The notes under the pieces were generated by a model, which worked only from the letters and a program-made list of their open reading frames with translations, searched no databases and had not been told where the DNA came from. A program made the translations under genes and the position numbers. This document shows positions 1-7,583 of a DNA stretch of 18,168 nucleotides, piece by piece; within the stretch, counting starts at the first letter, position 1, and each line of letters begins with the position of its first letter. Origin of the DNA: Castellaniella sp. UBA6218 (GTDB lineage: Bacteria > Pseudomonadota > Gammaproteobacteria > Burkholderiales > Burkholderiaceae_B); NCBI GenBank assembly GCA_002421865.1, contig DISE01000040.1:197-18364 (forward strand), written 5' to 3'.

Positions 1-702
1 ATCCTGATCGTGCGCGAGCTGACGGGCGACATCTATTTCGGCCAGCCGCGCGGTGTGCGCACACTGGCCGACGGCCCGTTCGCGGGTGAACGCCAGGGCT
101 ACGACACCATGCACTACGCCGAGTCCGAGATCCGGCGGATCGCCCATGTCGCCTTCCAGGCGGCCGCCGGCCGCCAGGGCCGCCTGTGCAGCGTGGACAA
201 GGCCAATGTGCTGGAAACCTCGCAGTTCTGGCGCGACATCATGATCGACGTGGCCCGCGAATATCCCAAGGTCGAGCTGTCCCACATGTACGTGGACAAC
301 GCCGCCATGCAGCTGGTGCGCGAGCCCAAGGCCTTCGACGTGGTGGTGACCGGCAATCTGTTCGGCGACATCCTCTCCGACGAGGCCGCCATGCTGACGG
401 GCTCCATCGGCATGCTGCCTTCCGCTTCGCTGAATGCCAGCCGCCAGGGCCTCTACGAACCCAGCCACGGTTCGGCGCCCGACATTGCCGGACAGAACGT
501 CGCCAATCCGCTGGCGACCATCCTGTCGGCGGCCATGATGCTGCGCTATTCGCTGGACGCTGCACCCGCCGCCGACCGCATCGAAGCCGCCGTGCAGGCG
601 GTGCTGGCGCAGGGCCTGCGCACCGCGGACATCCACGAGGCCGGCACCACGAGGGTTTCGACCACGGAAATGGGCGATGCCGTGCTGAAGGCATTAAACT
701 GA
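1..702 (+). CDS. leuB: 3-isopropylmalate dehydrogenase, 5'-truncated
   Basis: The enzyme oxidatively decarboxylates 3-isopropylmalate to 2-oxoisocaproate with NAD in cytoplasmic leucine synthesis. The reading frame is open to the first base of the window, so about the first third of the protein is missing and 233 residues remain. The visible part starts within the ILIVRELTGDIYFG segment. Numbering from the fragment start, it holds the catalytic Tyr39 (MHYAESEI) and Lys67 (VDKANVLE). The metal-binding aspartates are Asp99 (YVDNAAMQL), Asp123 and Asp127 (FGDILSDEA), spaced as in the family. The NAD-binding YEPSHGSAPDIAG loop follows. It ends with TGA at 700-702. Leucine genes leuC/leuD would be expected upstream but lie outside the window. 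The last codons belong to a short tandem repeat. The identification is certain; the true start is not visible. Confidence 0.97.
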   Translation: MLIVRELTGDIYFGQPRGVRTLADGPFAGERQGYDTMHYAESEIRRIAHVAFQAAAGRQGRLCSVDKANVLETSQFWRDIMIDVAREYPKVELSHMYVDNAAMQLVREPKAFDVVVTGNLFGDILSDEAAMLTGSIGMLPSASLNASRQGLYEPSHGSAPDIAGQNVANPLATILSAAMMLRYSLDAAPAADRIEAAVQAVLAQGLRTADIHEAGTTRVSTTEMGDAVLKALN

Positions 703-713
703 CGCATTAAACT
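691..713 (+). repeat. Short direct repeat across the leuB stop codon
   Basis: GCATTAAACT occurs at 691-700 and again at 704-713, a 13-base period. The first copy encodes the last codons of leuB and overlaps its TGA; the second lies just outside the gene. This looks like a small tandem duplication at the gene end. No function is evident. Confidence 0.8.
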
Positions 714-729
714 AAGCGTTCACACTTCC

Positions 730-739
730 TTTTTTTTTT
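730..739 (+). repeat. Ten-base T homopolymer upstream of asd
   Basis: An uninterrupted run of ten T lies 19 bases before the asd start codon, in otherwise GC-rich DNA. No convincing GC-rich stem precedes it, so it is not a clear intrinsic terminator for leuB. Runs of this length can vary by slippage during replication or transcription. Effects on asd expression are only a possibility. Confidence 0.85.
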
Positions 740-758
740 ACGGTTCAGGCAGATATTC

Positions 759-1889
759 ATGGCTCAGGCAGTCGGTTTGGTCGGTTGGCGCGGGATGGTC
801 GGTTCGGTGCTCATGCAACGCATGCGCGACGAGAAGGATTTCGACTTGTTCGAACCGGTCTTCTTTTCCACCAGCAACGCGGGCGGCGCGGCGCCGTCCT
901 GGGCGGCGGGAGCCGGCCCCCTGCAGGACGCGCACGACATCGACGCTTTGCGCAAGCTGCCGATCATCGTCACCGCCCAGGGCGGCGACTACACTTCGGA
1001 CGTCTATCCGAAGCTGCGCGCAGCCGGCTGGACCGGCCTGTGGATCGACGCCGCCAGCACCCTGCGCATGAAGGACGACGCCATCATCGTCCTCGACCCG
1101 GTCAACCGTCCGGTGATCGATGCGGCCCTGGCGCGCGGCGTGCGTGACTTCATCGGCGGCAATTGCACCGTCAGCTGCATGCTGATGGGCCTGGCTGGCC
1201 TGTTCAAGGCCGACATGGTCGAATGGATGACCTCGATGACCTATCAGGCCGCTTCGGGCGGCGGCGCGCGCCACATGCGCGAACTGCTGACCCAGTTCGG
1301 CATCCTCAACCAGGCCGTGGGCGCGCAACTCGCCGACCCGGCCTCGGCCATTCTGGACATCGATCGCGGTGTGCTTCAGGCCCAGAAAAATCCCGATCTG
1401 CCTCGGGGAAATTTCGGGGTTCCCCTGGGTGGCAGCCTGATTCCCTGGATCGACAAGGATCTGGGCGACGGCATGTCGCGCGAAGAATGGAAGGGCGGCG
1501 CTGAAACCAACAAGATCCTCGGGCGCGGCCCCGGCTTCGGCACCGATCCCGTGCCGGTCGATGGCCTGTGCGTACGGATCGGCGCCATGCGCTGCCACAG
1601 CCAGGCCCTGACCATCAAGCTGCGGCGCGACATTCCCCTGGACGAGATCAACGACGCGGTGCGCACCGGCACCGACTGGGCCCGCCTGATTCCCAACGAC
1701 CGTGAGTCCTCCATGCGGGAACTCACGCCCGTGGCGGTGACCGGCACGCTGGACATCCCGGTGGGTCGCTTGCGCAAGATGTCGATGGGGCCTGAATACC
1801 TCAGCGCTTTCACGGTCGGCGACCAGTTGTTGTGGGGCGCCGCCGAACCCCTGCGCCGCATGCTGCGCATCGCCCTGGGCGAACTCTGA
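759..1889 (+). CDS. asd: Aspartate-semialdehyde dehydrogenase
   Basis: This NADPH enzyme reduces beta-aspartyl phosphate to aspartate semialdehyde, the branch point to lysine/diaminopimelate, threonine and methionine. The 376-residue protein has the usual length of the proteobacterial form. The N-terminal dinucleotide-binding loop is VGLVGWRGMVGS (residues 5-16). The acyl-accepting cysteine is Cys136 in GGNCTVSC. The SGGGARHMREL segment (about 166-175) binds substrate and the catalytic His is His280 in AMRCHSQA. The ATG at 759 starts directly before the conserved N-terminal strand. The ribosome site upstream (GGTTCAGGCAG) is weak. It sits 56 bases after leuB and just before the fimV-like gene, an arrangement known in Bordetella relatives and in Pseudomonas (leuB-asd-fimV). 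All catalytic residues are present, so it should be functional. Confidence 0.98.
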   Translation: MAQAVGLVGWRGMVGSVLMQRMRDEKDFDLFEPVFFSTSNAGGAAPSWAAGAGPLQDAHDIDALRKLPIIVTAQGGDYTSDVYPKLRAAGWTGLWIDAASTLRMKDDAIIVLDPVNRPVIDAALARGVRDFIGGNCTVSCMLMGLAGLFKADMVEWMTSMTYQAASGGGARHMRELLTQFGILNQAVGAQLADPASAILDIDRGVLQAQKNPDLPRGNFGVPLGGSLIPWIDKDLGDGMSREEWKGGAETNKILGRGPGFGTDPVPVDGLCVRIGAMRCHSQALTIKLRRDIPLDEINDAVRTGTDWARLIPNDRESSMRELTPVAVTGTLDIPVGRLRKMSMGPEYLSAFTVGDQLLWGAAEPLRRMLRIALGEL

Positions 1890-1906
1890 TCGAAAAAAAG
1901 AAAAGC

Positions 1907-3583
1907 ATGGAAAAAAGCCCCCACGCCACGTCCTTGACTCGCACCCTCCGCGCGGCCTGCAGGCCGCCAGGACTCGCCGGACACAGTCCGGACCTCGGGG
2001 ACCGGACTGCGTCCGGGCTCATCCGTCTGGCGGCGGGCGCCCTGGCGCTGGCTTTCCTGGCAGGCGGGGCGGCCCAGGCTGCAACCTTCGGTCATGCGCG
2101 CCTGGCCTCCGACGCAGGTCAGCCTCTGCTGATCCTGGTGCCGGTGTCCGGTCTGACGGACGCCGACCTGAAGGCGCTGTCGGCCCGGCCCGCGCCGGCC
2201 GCCGATTGGGTCCAGGCGGGGCTGACGCCGCCGGTACCGCTCGAGAGCCTGTCCGTTTCCGTCGGCGCCGACGTCCGGCCCGGCGGGCGCCGCGTGCTGC
2301 GGGTCGGCTCCGGGCTGGCCTTCACCGGGAATCTGGCGGATCTGCTGCTGGACGTGCGCACGGCCACCGGTGAACAGCGTTACCAGGTATCTCTGGTGGC
2401 GCCAGGGCCGGCCCGCGCCGCCGCTTCGTCCAACGCCGCGCAAGCGGCGGAGCAGGGCGGGTCGGCAACCGTCTTGGGGGCATCCGCCCCGCACACCAGC
2501 ACTCGTCGGGTGCCGACCGGCGCCATCGCGGTGCGGCGGGGCGATACGATGTTCGCCATCAGCCGCCGCCACGCGGTCGACGGCGTTTCCATCTATCAGC
2601 TCATGATGGCCCTGCAACGCGCCAATCCCCAGGCCTTCATCCACGACAACGTCAATCTGGTGCGCGCCGGCGCATCGCTGGCGGTGCCGGACATCAACGA
2701 CATGTTGTCGATTTCCGACGCCGAGGCACGTCGCCAGTTCCAGGCCCAGGCCGCCGCCTTCGCAAGGATGCGCGGCCGCCTGGCAGGCGCGGCGTCGTCG
2801 GCGGATGCGGGGCAGGCCGCCGCGGGCGCCGTTTCTCCCGCCGAATCGCGGGAGGCCGGCCGGCCCGCCGGTTCGGCGGGCGATCATCTGCGCCTGAGCG
2901 AATCCGGACACAAGGGCGCCGACACGGCCGCCGACGCCCGAGCGGCCCGGGGGCATGCCCTGAAAGACGCCGAGTCCCGGGTCGAGGAACTTCAGGGCAA
3001 CGTGCAGAACCTGAACCAGGCGCTACAGTCCCAGGGCGAGGCCGCGCGCAGCGCCGCCGCCCAGGGGGCCGAGGCCATTGGCCACTCGATCCAGCAGATC
3101 GCCAGCGCGATCAGCGAAGCCAGCCAGGAGGCCGCCGCCCAGGCCAATGAGGAAACCGGCTCGGGCGGGAAAACCGGCGCTTCCGGCAAGACGGACACGG
3201 CCGGCGCGCCGGCTCCGCACGCCGGTTCCGGGGCCGCGCCCGCGAACGGCGGCGCAGGTTCCGGAAGCGCCGCTTCTGCTGCCGCTGGCGCGACCCCGGC
3301 CGCGGCGGGCGACGCCGGCCCCGCCATCCCGCCGACGGCCGAACTGCAGCCTTCCGAACATGCCCAGAACCGGGCCTCGTGGTTGCAGGACCACTTGTTG
3401 GGCGTGATGACGGGCCTGTTGGCCCTGATCGTGTTCATCATCGCCTGGCTGCTGCGCCGGGCCAATGCCGCCCGGGACGAGGCCGACGCCGCTCCCAGGG
3501 TGACGGAGTCCATGGTAAGCGAACGGCTCCAGGACATCGACCTGAATCTCGAGCCGGGCGAATCCCGCCCGCCGCAACGCTAG
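1907..3583 (+). CDS. fimV: Short FimV-like LysM inner-membrane protein
   Basis: FimV proteins are cell-pole organising proteins with a periplasmic LysM peptidoglycan-binding domain, one membrane segment and a cytoplasmic tail, best known from Pseudomonas twitching motility. This 558-residue protein has a hydrophobic signal core at about residues 39-57 ending AQA, with cleavage likely after Ala58. The FimV N-terminal domain spans about 59-165 (ATFGHARLASDAGQPL onward), the LysM domain 205-261 and a probable coiled coil 350-415. An Ala/Gly-rich linker leads to a membrane helix at about 499-517 and a short acidic tail with QDIDLNLE. It is shorter than Pseudomonas FimV (about 900 residues) and lacks the TPR-containing C-terminal part. 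ATG 1907 is chosen because the frame opening at 1832 overlaps asd; A-rich sequence precedes it. An unusual segment of about 38 residues lies before the signal core and is encoded partly by tandem hairpins. The position between asd and truA supports the call; its exact role here is unknown. Confidence 0.82.
   Translation: MEKSPHATSLTRTLRAACRPPGLAGHSPDLGDRTASGLIRLAAGALALAFLAGGAAQAATFGHARLASDAGQPLLILVPVSGLTDADLKALSARPAPAADWVQAGLTPPVPLESLSVSVGADVRPGGRRVLRVGSGLAFTGNLADLLLDVRTATGEQRYQVSLVAPGPARAAASSNAAQAAEQGGSATVLGASAPHTSTRRVPTGAIAVRRGDTMFAISRRHAVDGVSIYQLMMALQRANPQAFIHDNVNLVRAGASLAVPDINDMLSISDAEARRQFQAQAAAFARMRGRLAGAASSADAGQAAAGAVSPAESREAGRPAGSAGDHLRLSESGHKGADTAADARAARGHALKDAESRVEELQGNVQNLNQALQSQGEAARSAAAQGAEAIGHSIQQIASAISEASQEAAAQANEETGSGGKTGASGKTDTAGAPAPHAGSGAAPANGGAGSGSAASAAAGATPAAAGDAGPAIPPTAELQPSEHAQNRASWLQDHLLGVMTGLLALIVFIIAWLLRRANAARDEADAAPRVTESMVSERLQDIDLNLEPGESRPPQR
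1977..2016 (+). repeat. Two tandem hairpins with identical stems in the fimV 5' coding region
   Basis: CCGGAC-ACA-GTCCGG at 1977-1991 and CCGGAC-TGC-GTCCGG at 2002-2016 are two perfect six-base stems with the same arms and three-base loops. The inner arms (1986-1991 and 2002-2007) can also pair with each other, giving an alternative hairpin. They lie in the codons before the signal-peptide core of the FimV-like protein. Confidence 0.75.
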
Positions 3584-3659
3584 CCGGAAGCGGGCGGGTG
3601 GCCGTGACGGCCCTTCGTCCGCACCAGCGCCTCATCACGCCTACCGGAAACCGACCTCC

Positions 3660-4460
3660 ATGGGACGCATCGCGCTCGGGCTGAGCTATGACGGCCGGGG
3701 CTGGCGAGGCTGGCAGACCCAGCCCGGCGGCCTGACCGTCCAGGACGCTCTGGAATCGGCGCTGCGCCGCTTCCTGGCGCAGCCCGCTGTCGCCACGATC
3801 TGCGCTGGCCGCACCGACGCCGGTGTGCATGCGCTGCAGCAGGTCGTGCACCTGGACACCGACGCTGTCCGGCGCGACGAATCCTGGGTGCGGGGGCTGA
3901 ATGCCCTGCTGCCCGAGACCGTAGCCGTCCAGTGGGCTTGCGCCGTTCCTGGCGATTTCCATGCCCGTTTCGATGCCCGGACCCGCACCTATTTTTACGT
4001 GCTGCGCAGCGCCCCGGTACGTTCCCCCATATTGCATGGGCGGGTCGGTTGGGTGCACGATCCGCTCGACGACGAGGCCATGCGCGCGGCCGCCGCGCTG
4101 CTCGAAGGCGAGCACGATTTCAGCGCCTTCCGCTCGTCCGAATGCCAGGCGGCCAGTCCGGTGCGCACGTTGCACTCACTGGAGATCCATCGCAACGGGG
4201 ATTTCCTGGTTTTCGAGTTCCGCGCCAACGCGTTCCTCCATCATATGGTGCGCAACCTGATGGGCGTGCTGGTCATGGTGGGACGAGGCCGGCGCCCTCC
4301 GGAATGGGCGGCCGAACTGCTGCGTGAGCGCGACCGGAGGCGGGCCGCGCCCACTTTCATGCCTGACGGCCTGTACCTGGCGCACGCCGACTATCCGGAC
4401 GCCTGCCTGCCCCAGCGGACGGCCCGGGATACCCTGCGTCATCATCTGGGCGGTCTCTAA
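3660..4460 (+). CDS. truA: tRNA pseudouridine(38-40) synthase TruA
   Basis: TruA converts uridines 38-40 of the tRNA anticodon arm to pseudouridine in the cytoplasm. The 266-residue protein opens with RIALGLSYDGRGWRGWQ, as expected for the family. The catalytic aspartate is Asp53 in the invariant GRTDAGVHA motif. Later conserved blocks include ARTRTYFYVL, HDFSAFRSSECQA and the FRANAFLHHMVRNLMG segment. The length is typical. The ATG at 3660 starts immediately before the first conserved strand and 76 bases after the fimV-like gene, with no strong Shine-Dalgarno sequence. Its place after asd/fimV and before trpF matches Burkholderiales gene order. Nothing suggests loss of function. Confidence 0.98.
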   Translation: MGRIALGLSYDGRGWRGWQTQPGGLTVQDALESALRRFLAQPAVATICAGRTDAGVHALQQVVHLDTDAVRRDESWVRGLNALLPETVAVQWACAVPGDFHARFDARTRTYFYVLRSAPVRSPILHGRVGWVHDPLDDEAMRAAAALLEGEHDFSAFRSSECQAASPVRTLHSLEIHRNGDFLVFEFRANAFLHHMVRNLMGVLVMVGRGRRPPEWAAELLRERDRRRAAPTFMPDGLYLAHADYPDACLPQRTARDTLRHHLGGL

Positions 4461-4497
4461 TCCGGGCGATTCCCGAGGCGGGGAGCCGGGCGCTTCG

Positions 4498-4505
4498 TAT
4501 AGAAT
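4498..4505 (+). promoter_or_regulatory. Possible -10 element upstream of the TRAP genes
   Basis: TATAGAAT in the 107-base gap between truA and dctQ resembles a sigma70 -10 box. No good -35 hexamer is seen 16-18 bases upstream (the sequence there is G-rich). It could start a dctQ-dctM-trpF transcript, but the case is weak. Confidence 0.35.
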
Positions 4506-4567
4506 TGAGCGATTTGATTGCGGGCGGGGCATCCGCGCCGTTCCGTTGCCTGTTTCATGGAAGCACG

Positions 4568-5176
4568 ATGAAACCTCTCTTGACGATATCCCGATGGATC
4601 GACGGTCTGAACACGGTGGTCGGCCGGGCCGTGACCTGGCTGGTGCTGGTGGTGGCCGTGGTCAGCGCCGGCAATGCCGTGATGCGCAAGCTCTTCAGCC
4701 TTGGCTCCAACGCCTGGCTGGAGTTGCAGTGGTATCTGTTCGGGGCCATCTTCCTGCTGGCGGCGGGCTATACCTTCCTGCGCAACGAGCACGTGCGGGT
4801 CGACGTCCTGTCGCAGAAACTGTCCGAGCGCACCCAGATCGGGATCGAGATCTTCGGCGTGCTGCTCTTCCTGCTGCCTGCCGCATGCCTGGTGTTCTGG
4901 CTGTCGATCCCGTTCTTCTGGGAATCCTGGGTCACCCATGAACTGTCCTCGAACACCGACGGCTTGATCCGCTGGCCGGCGAAACTCCTGATCCCGGTCG
5001 GCTTCGCGCTGCTGATCCTGGCAGGACTGTCGCATCTGATCAAATGCGCCGGTTTTCTGCGCGGCGTGTGTCCCAATCCGATGAAGGTCTCCAGCGGCAA
5101 GAGCGACGAGGAGGCATTGGTGGAAGACATCCTGGCCCAACGCCAGGCCGACATCGAAGCCGGACAGGGGCGCTGA
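4568..5176 (+). CDS. TRAP transporter small permease subunit (DctQ type)
   Basis: This is the four-helix membrane subunit of a tripartite ATP-independent periplasmic transporter, which together with the large subunit drives substrate uptake with an ion gradient. The 202-residue protein has membrane segments at about 21-39, 52-71, 91-112 and 141-158. Family hallmarks are the LELQWYLFGAIFLLAAGYTF segment (51-70) followed by HVRVDVLSQKLSER. The start is ATG 4568, preceded at five bases by GGAAG (4559-4563); the open frame reaches a TTG at 4505 but that gives a non-family N-terminus. The large subunit follows two bases after the stop. No receptor gene lies next to the pair, so the substrate cannot be inferred with confidence. 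Confidence 0.93.
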   Translation: MKPLLTISRWIDGLNTVVGRAVTWLVLVVAVVSAGNAVMRKLFSLGSNAWLELQWYLFGAIFLLAAGYTFLRNEHVRVDVLSQKLSERTQIGIEIFGVLLFLLPAACLVFWLSIPFFWESWVTHELSSNTDGLIRWPAKLLIPVGFALLILAGLSHLIKCAGFLRGVCPNPMKVSSGKSDEEALVEDILAQRQADIEAGQGR

Positions 5177-5178
5177 GC

Positions 5179-6846
5179 ATGGAATTCATCATCGACAATC
5201 TCGCCCCGATCATGTTCTTCAACCTGATCGTGTTCCTGCTGCTGGGGTTCCCTGTCGCTTTTTCACTCGCCGCCACGGGTGTGCTCTATGGTCTGGTGGC
5301 CATCGACCTGAACCTGATGACCCCGCTCCTGTTCCAGGCGCTGCCTCAGCGGGTGTTCGGCATCGTCGGCAACGACACGCTGCTGGCGGTGCCCTTCTTC
5401 ACCTTCATGGGGCTGATCCTGGAACGCTCCGGCATGGCCGAAGACCTGCTCGACACGGTCGGCCAGCTCTTCGGCCCGTTGCGAGGCGGGCTGGCGATCG
5501 CGGTGGTGTTCGTCGGCGCGTTGCTGGCGGCGACCACAGGCGTGGTGTCGGCCTCGGTCATTTCCATGGGGCTGATCTCCCTGCCCATCATGCTGCGCTA
5601 TGGCTATGACCGGCGCCTGGCCTCCGGCGTCATCGCCGCATCCGGGACCCTGTCGCAGATCATCCCGCCCTCGCTTGTGCTGATCATCCTGGCCGACCAG
5701 CTGGGCCGCTCCATCGGTGACATGTACCGGGGCGCCATGCTGCCGGGCCTGCTGCTGGCCGGGGCCTACATGGCCTACATCTTCCTGGTGGCCGTTGTGC
5801 GGCCCGCTGACGTGCCGGCTCTGCCGCCGGAAGCGCGCGGTTTCGTCGACGCGCGTGGCCGACGCGGCCTGCGGTCCCTGACCGCCCTGACCCTGATCGC
5901 GGCGGCAGCCGCCTACTTCGGTTCCGATCATTATTTCCGCGCCCATACCGATGTGCCGGTCGACGAGCGCGTGGTCATTGTGCTGCTGATCTGGGGCGCC
6001 GCCGCCCTGGCAATGGCCCTGGTCAACCGGCTGCTGCGCCTGAACCTGCTGTCGGCCCTGGCCGAGCGGGTCGTGTTCGTGATGATTCCGCCGCTTGCCC
6101 TGATCTTCCTGGTGCTGGGCACGATCTTCATCGGCGTGGCCACGCCCACCGAGGGCGGCGCGATGGGGGCCATCGGAGCGCTGATCATGGCGGTGTCGCG
6201 TGGCCGCTTCTCCATGAAGCAGTTGCGACAGGCCATGGAAAGCACGGCCCGCCTGTCCTGCTTCGTGGTGTTCATCCTGGTGGGTTCGACCATTTTCAGC
6301 CTCAGTTTCCGGGGCATCAACGGCGATCTCTGGGTCGAACAGCTGCTGCTGCACGTGCCGGGAGGCGAGGTCGGCTTCCTGATCGTGGTCAGCGTGATGA
6401 CTTTCTTCCTGGCCTTCTTCCTGGACTTCTTCGAGCTGGCCTTCATCATCGTGCCGCTGCTGGGACCGGTGGCCGACAAGATGGGCATCGATCTGATCTG
6501 GTTCGGCGTGCTGCTGGCGGTGAACATGCAGACTTCCTTCATCCACCCGCCGTTCGGTTTCGCGCTGTTCTATCTGCGGTCCGTGGCACCCAAGGAAGAC
6601 TACCGCGACCGTGTCACGGGCGAGCTGATTCCCAAAGTCACCACGGCCCAGATCTACTGGGGTTCCATCCCCTTCATCATCATCCAGATCCTGATGGTGG
6701 CCGCGGTGCTGGCCTTCCCAGGCATGGTGACCCACTACAAGAGCAACGCGCCCACTGTCGATCCGGCCAGCGTCACCTTCGGCCAGGACAGCGCCTACGG
6801 CCAGGACAGCTATGGCGCGGGCGACGCCGGGGCCGCGTTCCAGTGA
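5179..6846 (+). CDS. TRAP transporter large permease subunit (DctM type, long form)
   Basis: DctM subunits form the transport channel of TRAP systems. At 555 residues this one is longer than the common DctM of about 430 and resembles the long forms annotated as mannitol/chloroaromatic-type large permeases. An extra block between the two halves (about residues 205-300) contains two hydrophobic segments. Conserved parts include VPFFTFMGLILERSGMAE, the SGTLSQIIPPSLVLIILADQ loop in the first half and ATPTEGGAMGAIGAL with TSFIHPPFGFALFYL in the second. ATG 5179 is two bases after the dctQ stop, inside GAGCATGG. Its TGA overlaps the GTG start of trpF. The C-terminal tail carries a short Gln-Asp-Ser-Tyr-Gly repeat. 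The family is certain; the substrate is unknown. Confidence 0.94.
   Translation: MEFIIDNLAPIMFFNLIVFLLLGFPVAFSLAATGVLYGLVAIDLNLMTPLLFQALPQRVFGIVGNDTLLAVPFFTFMGLILERSGMAEDLLDTVGQLFGPLRGGLAIAVVFVGALLAATTGVVSASVISMGLISLPIMLRYGYDRRLASGVIAASGTLSQIIPPSLVLIILADQLGRSIGDMYRGAMLPGLLLAGAYMAYIFLVAVVRPADVPALPPEARGFVDARGRRGLRSLTALTLIAAAAAYFGSDHYFRAHTDVPVDERVVIVLLIWGAAALAMALVNRLLRLNLLSALAERVVFVMIPPLALIFLVLGTIFIGVATPTEGGAMGAIGALIMAVSRGRFSMKQLRQAMESTARLSCFVVFILVGSTIFSLSFRGINGDLWVEQLLLHVPGGEVGFLIVVSVMTFFLAFFLDFFELAFIIVPLLGPVADKMGIDLIWFGVLLAVNMQTSFIHPPFGFALFYLRSVAPKEDYRDRVTGELIPKVTTAQIYWGSIPFIIIQILMVAAVLAFPGMVTHYKSNAPTVDPASVTFGQDSAYGQDSYGAGDAGAAFQ
6781..6810 (+). repeat. Direct repeat in the dctM 3' end
   Basis: GGCCAGGACAGC occurs at 6781-6792 and 6799-6810, an 18-base (six-codon) period. 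It encodes GQDSAYGQDSYG in the hydrophilic tail after the last membrane helix. This is probably a recent in-frame duplication in a low-constraint tail. Confidence 0.8.
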
Positions 6847-7547
6847 TCGCGCAAACGGCCTCTTCGCACGGCGCACCGTCGGGGCCGCGCCGTACGCGCG
6901 TCAAGATCTGCGGGCTGACCCGCCCTCAGGATCTGGACGCGGCCGTGGCGGCGGGCGTCGACGCGATCGGCCTGGTCTTCTACACGCCCAGCCGCCGCTG
7001 CCTGACACTGGAGCAGGCTGCCGCCTTGCGCGCGCGGGTGCCCGCCTTCGTCGGCGTCACGGCTTTGTTCGTCAATCCCGATGCGCGGGAGGTGTGCCAG
7101 GTCATCGAGGCCGTTCGTCCCGACCTGCTGCAGTTCCACGGCGAGGAATCCCCCGATTTTTGCGCCGACTTCGGCACGCGTCACATCAAGGCCTTCCGGG
7201 CGGGGGCGCCGGGACTGGATACGTCGGCGGCCCTGGCCAGGGCTTGCGAGGCCCACGGCCAGGCGGCCGGCTGGCTGTTCGACAGCTACAGCGCCGGTTA
7301 TGGCGGCAGCGGCAGCGGGTTCGACACCGCGCTGCTGGCCGAGGTATCGCGCGGCCCGGGTTCGCCGGCCCTGATTCTGTCGGGGGGACTGAAAGCGGAA
7401 ACGGTGGGCGTGCAGATCGCAGCCCTGGCGCCGTTCGCCGTGGACGTCAGCAGCGGCGTGGAGTCGGCGCCCGGGATCAAGGATCCGGCCCGCATCCGGG
7501 CTTTCATGCGGGCGGTCCAGGCCGCCGACGCCGCCCGGATGCCCTGA
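6843..7547 (+). CDS. trpF: Phosphoribosylanthranilate isomerase
   Basis: TrpF converts phosphoribosylanthranilate to the carboxyphenylamino-deoxyribulose phosphate in tryptophan synthesis. The 234-residue beta/alpha barrel carries the catalytic base Cys23 in RVKICGLTRPQDL and the catalytic acid Asp147 in WLFDSYSAGYGG. Other motifs are GVTALFVNP, LLQFHGEE, LILSGGLKAETVG and DVSSGVESAPGIKD, which binds phosphate. The only in-frame start before KICGL is GTG 6843, so the protein has about 18 extra residues before the first strand. The GTG overlaps the dctM TGA (GTGA), implying translational coupling. In Bordetella-type genomes trpB and trpA usually follow; here the next gene is a convergent transporter 36 bases away. 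All active-site residues are present. Confidence 0.97.
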   Translation: MIAQTASSHGAPSGPRRTRVKICGLTRPQDLDAAVAAGVDAIGLVFYTPSRRCLTLEQAAALRARVPAFVGVTALFVNPDAREVCQVIEAVRPDLLQFHGEESPDFCADFGTRHIKAFRAGAPGLDTSAALARACEAHGQAAGWLFDSYSAGYGGSGSGFDTALLAEVSRGPGSPALILSGGLKAETVGVQIAALAPFAVDVSSGVESAPGIKDPARIRAFMRAVQAADAARMP

Positions 7548-7583
7548 GGCGCCGGGCCGGAAGGGGACGCGCGGGCCGGTTCT

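Noticed and set aside
730..740. T10 run as the tail of a leuB terminator
   Set aside because: The bases before it form at best a few interrupted pairs with a two-base loop, too weak for a Rho-independent terminator.
4505..4567. TTG start adding 21 residues to the TRAP small subunit
   Set aside because: The added sequence is not membrane-like, the TTG overlaps a -10-like box, and ATG 4568 has GGAAG at proper spacing.
5263..6876. 537-codon minus-strand frame over dctM
   Set aside because: Shadow of the TRAP large subunit; hydrophilic, low-complexity composition and no start signal.
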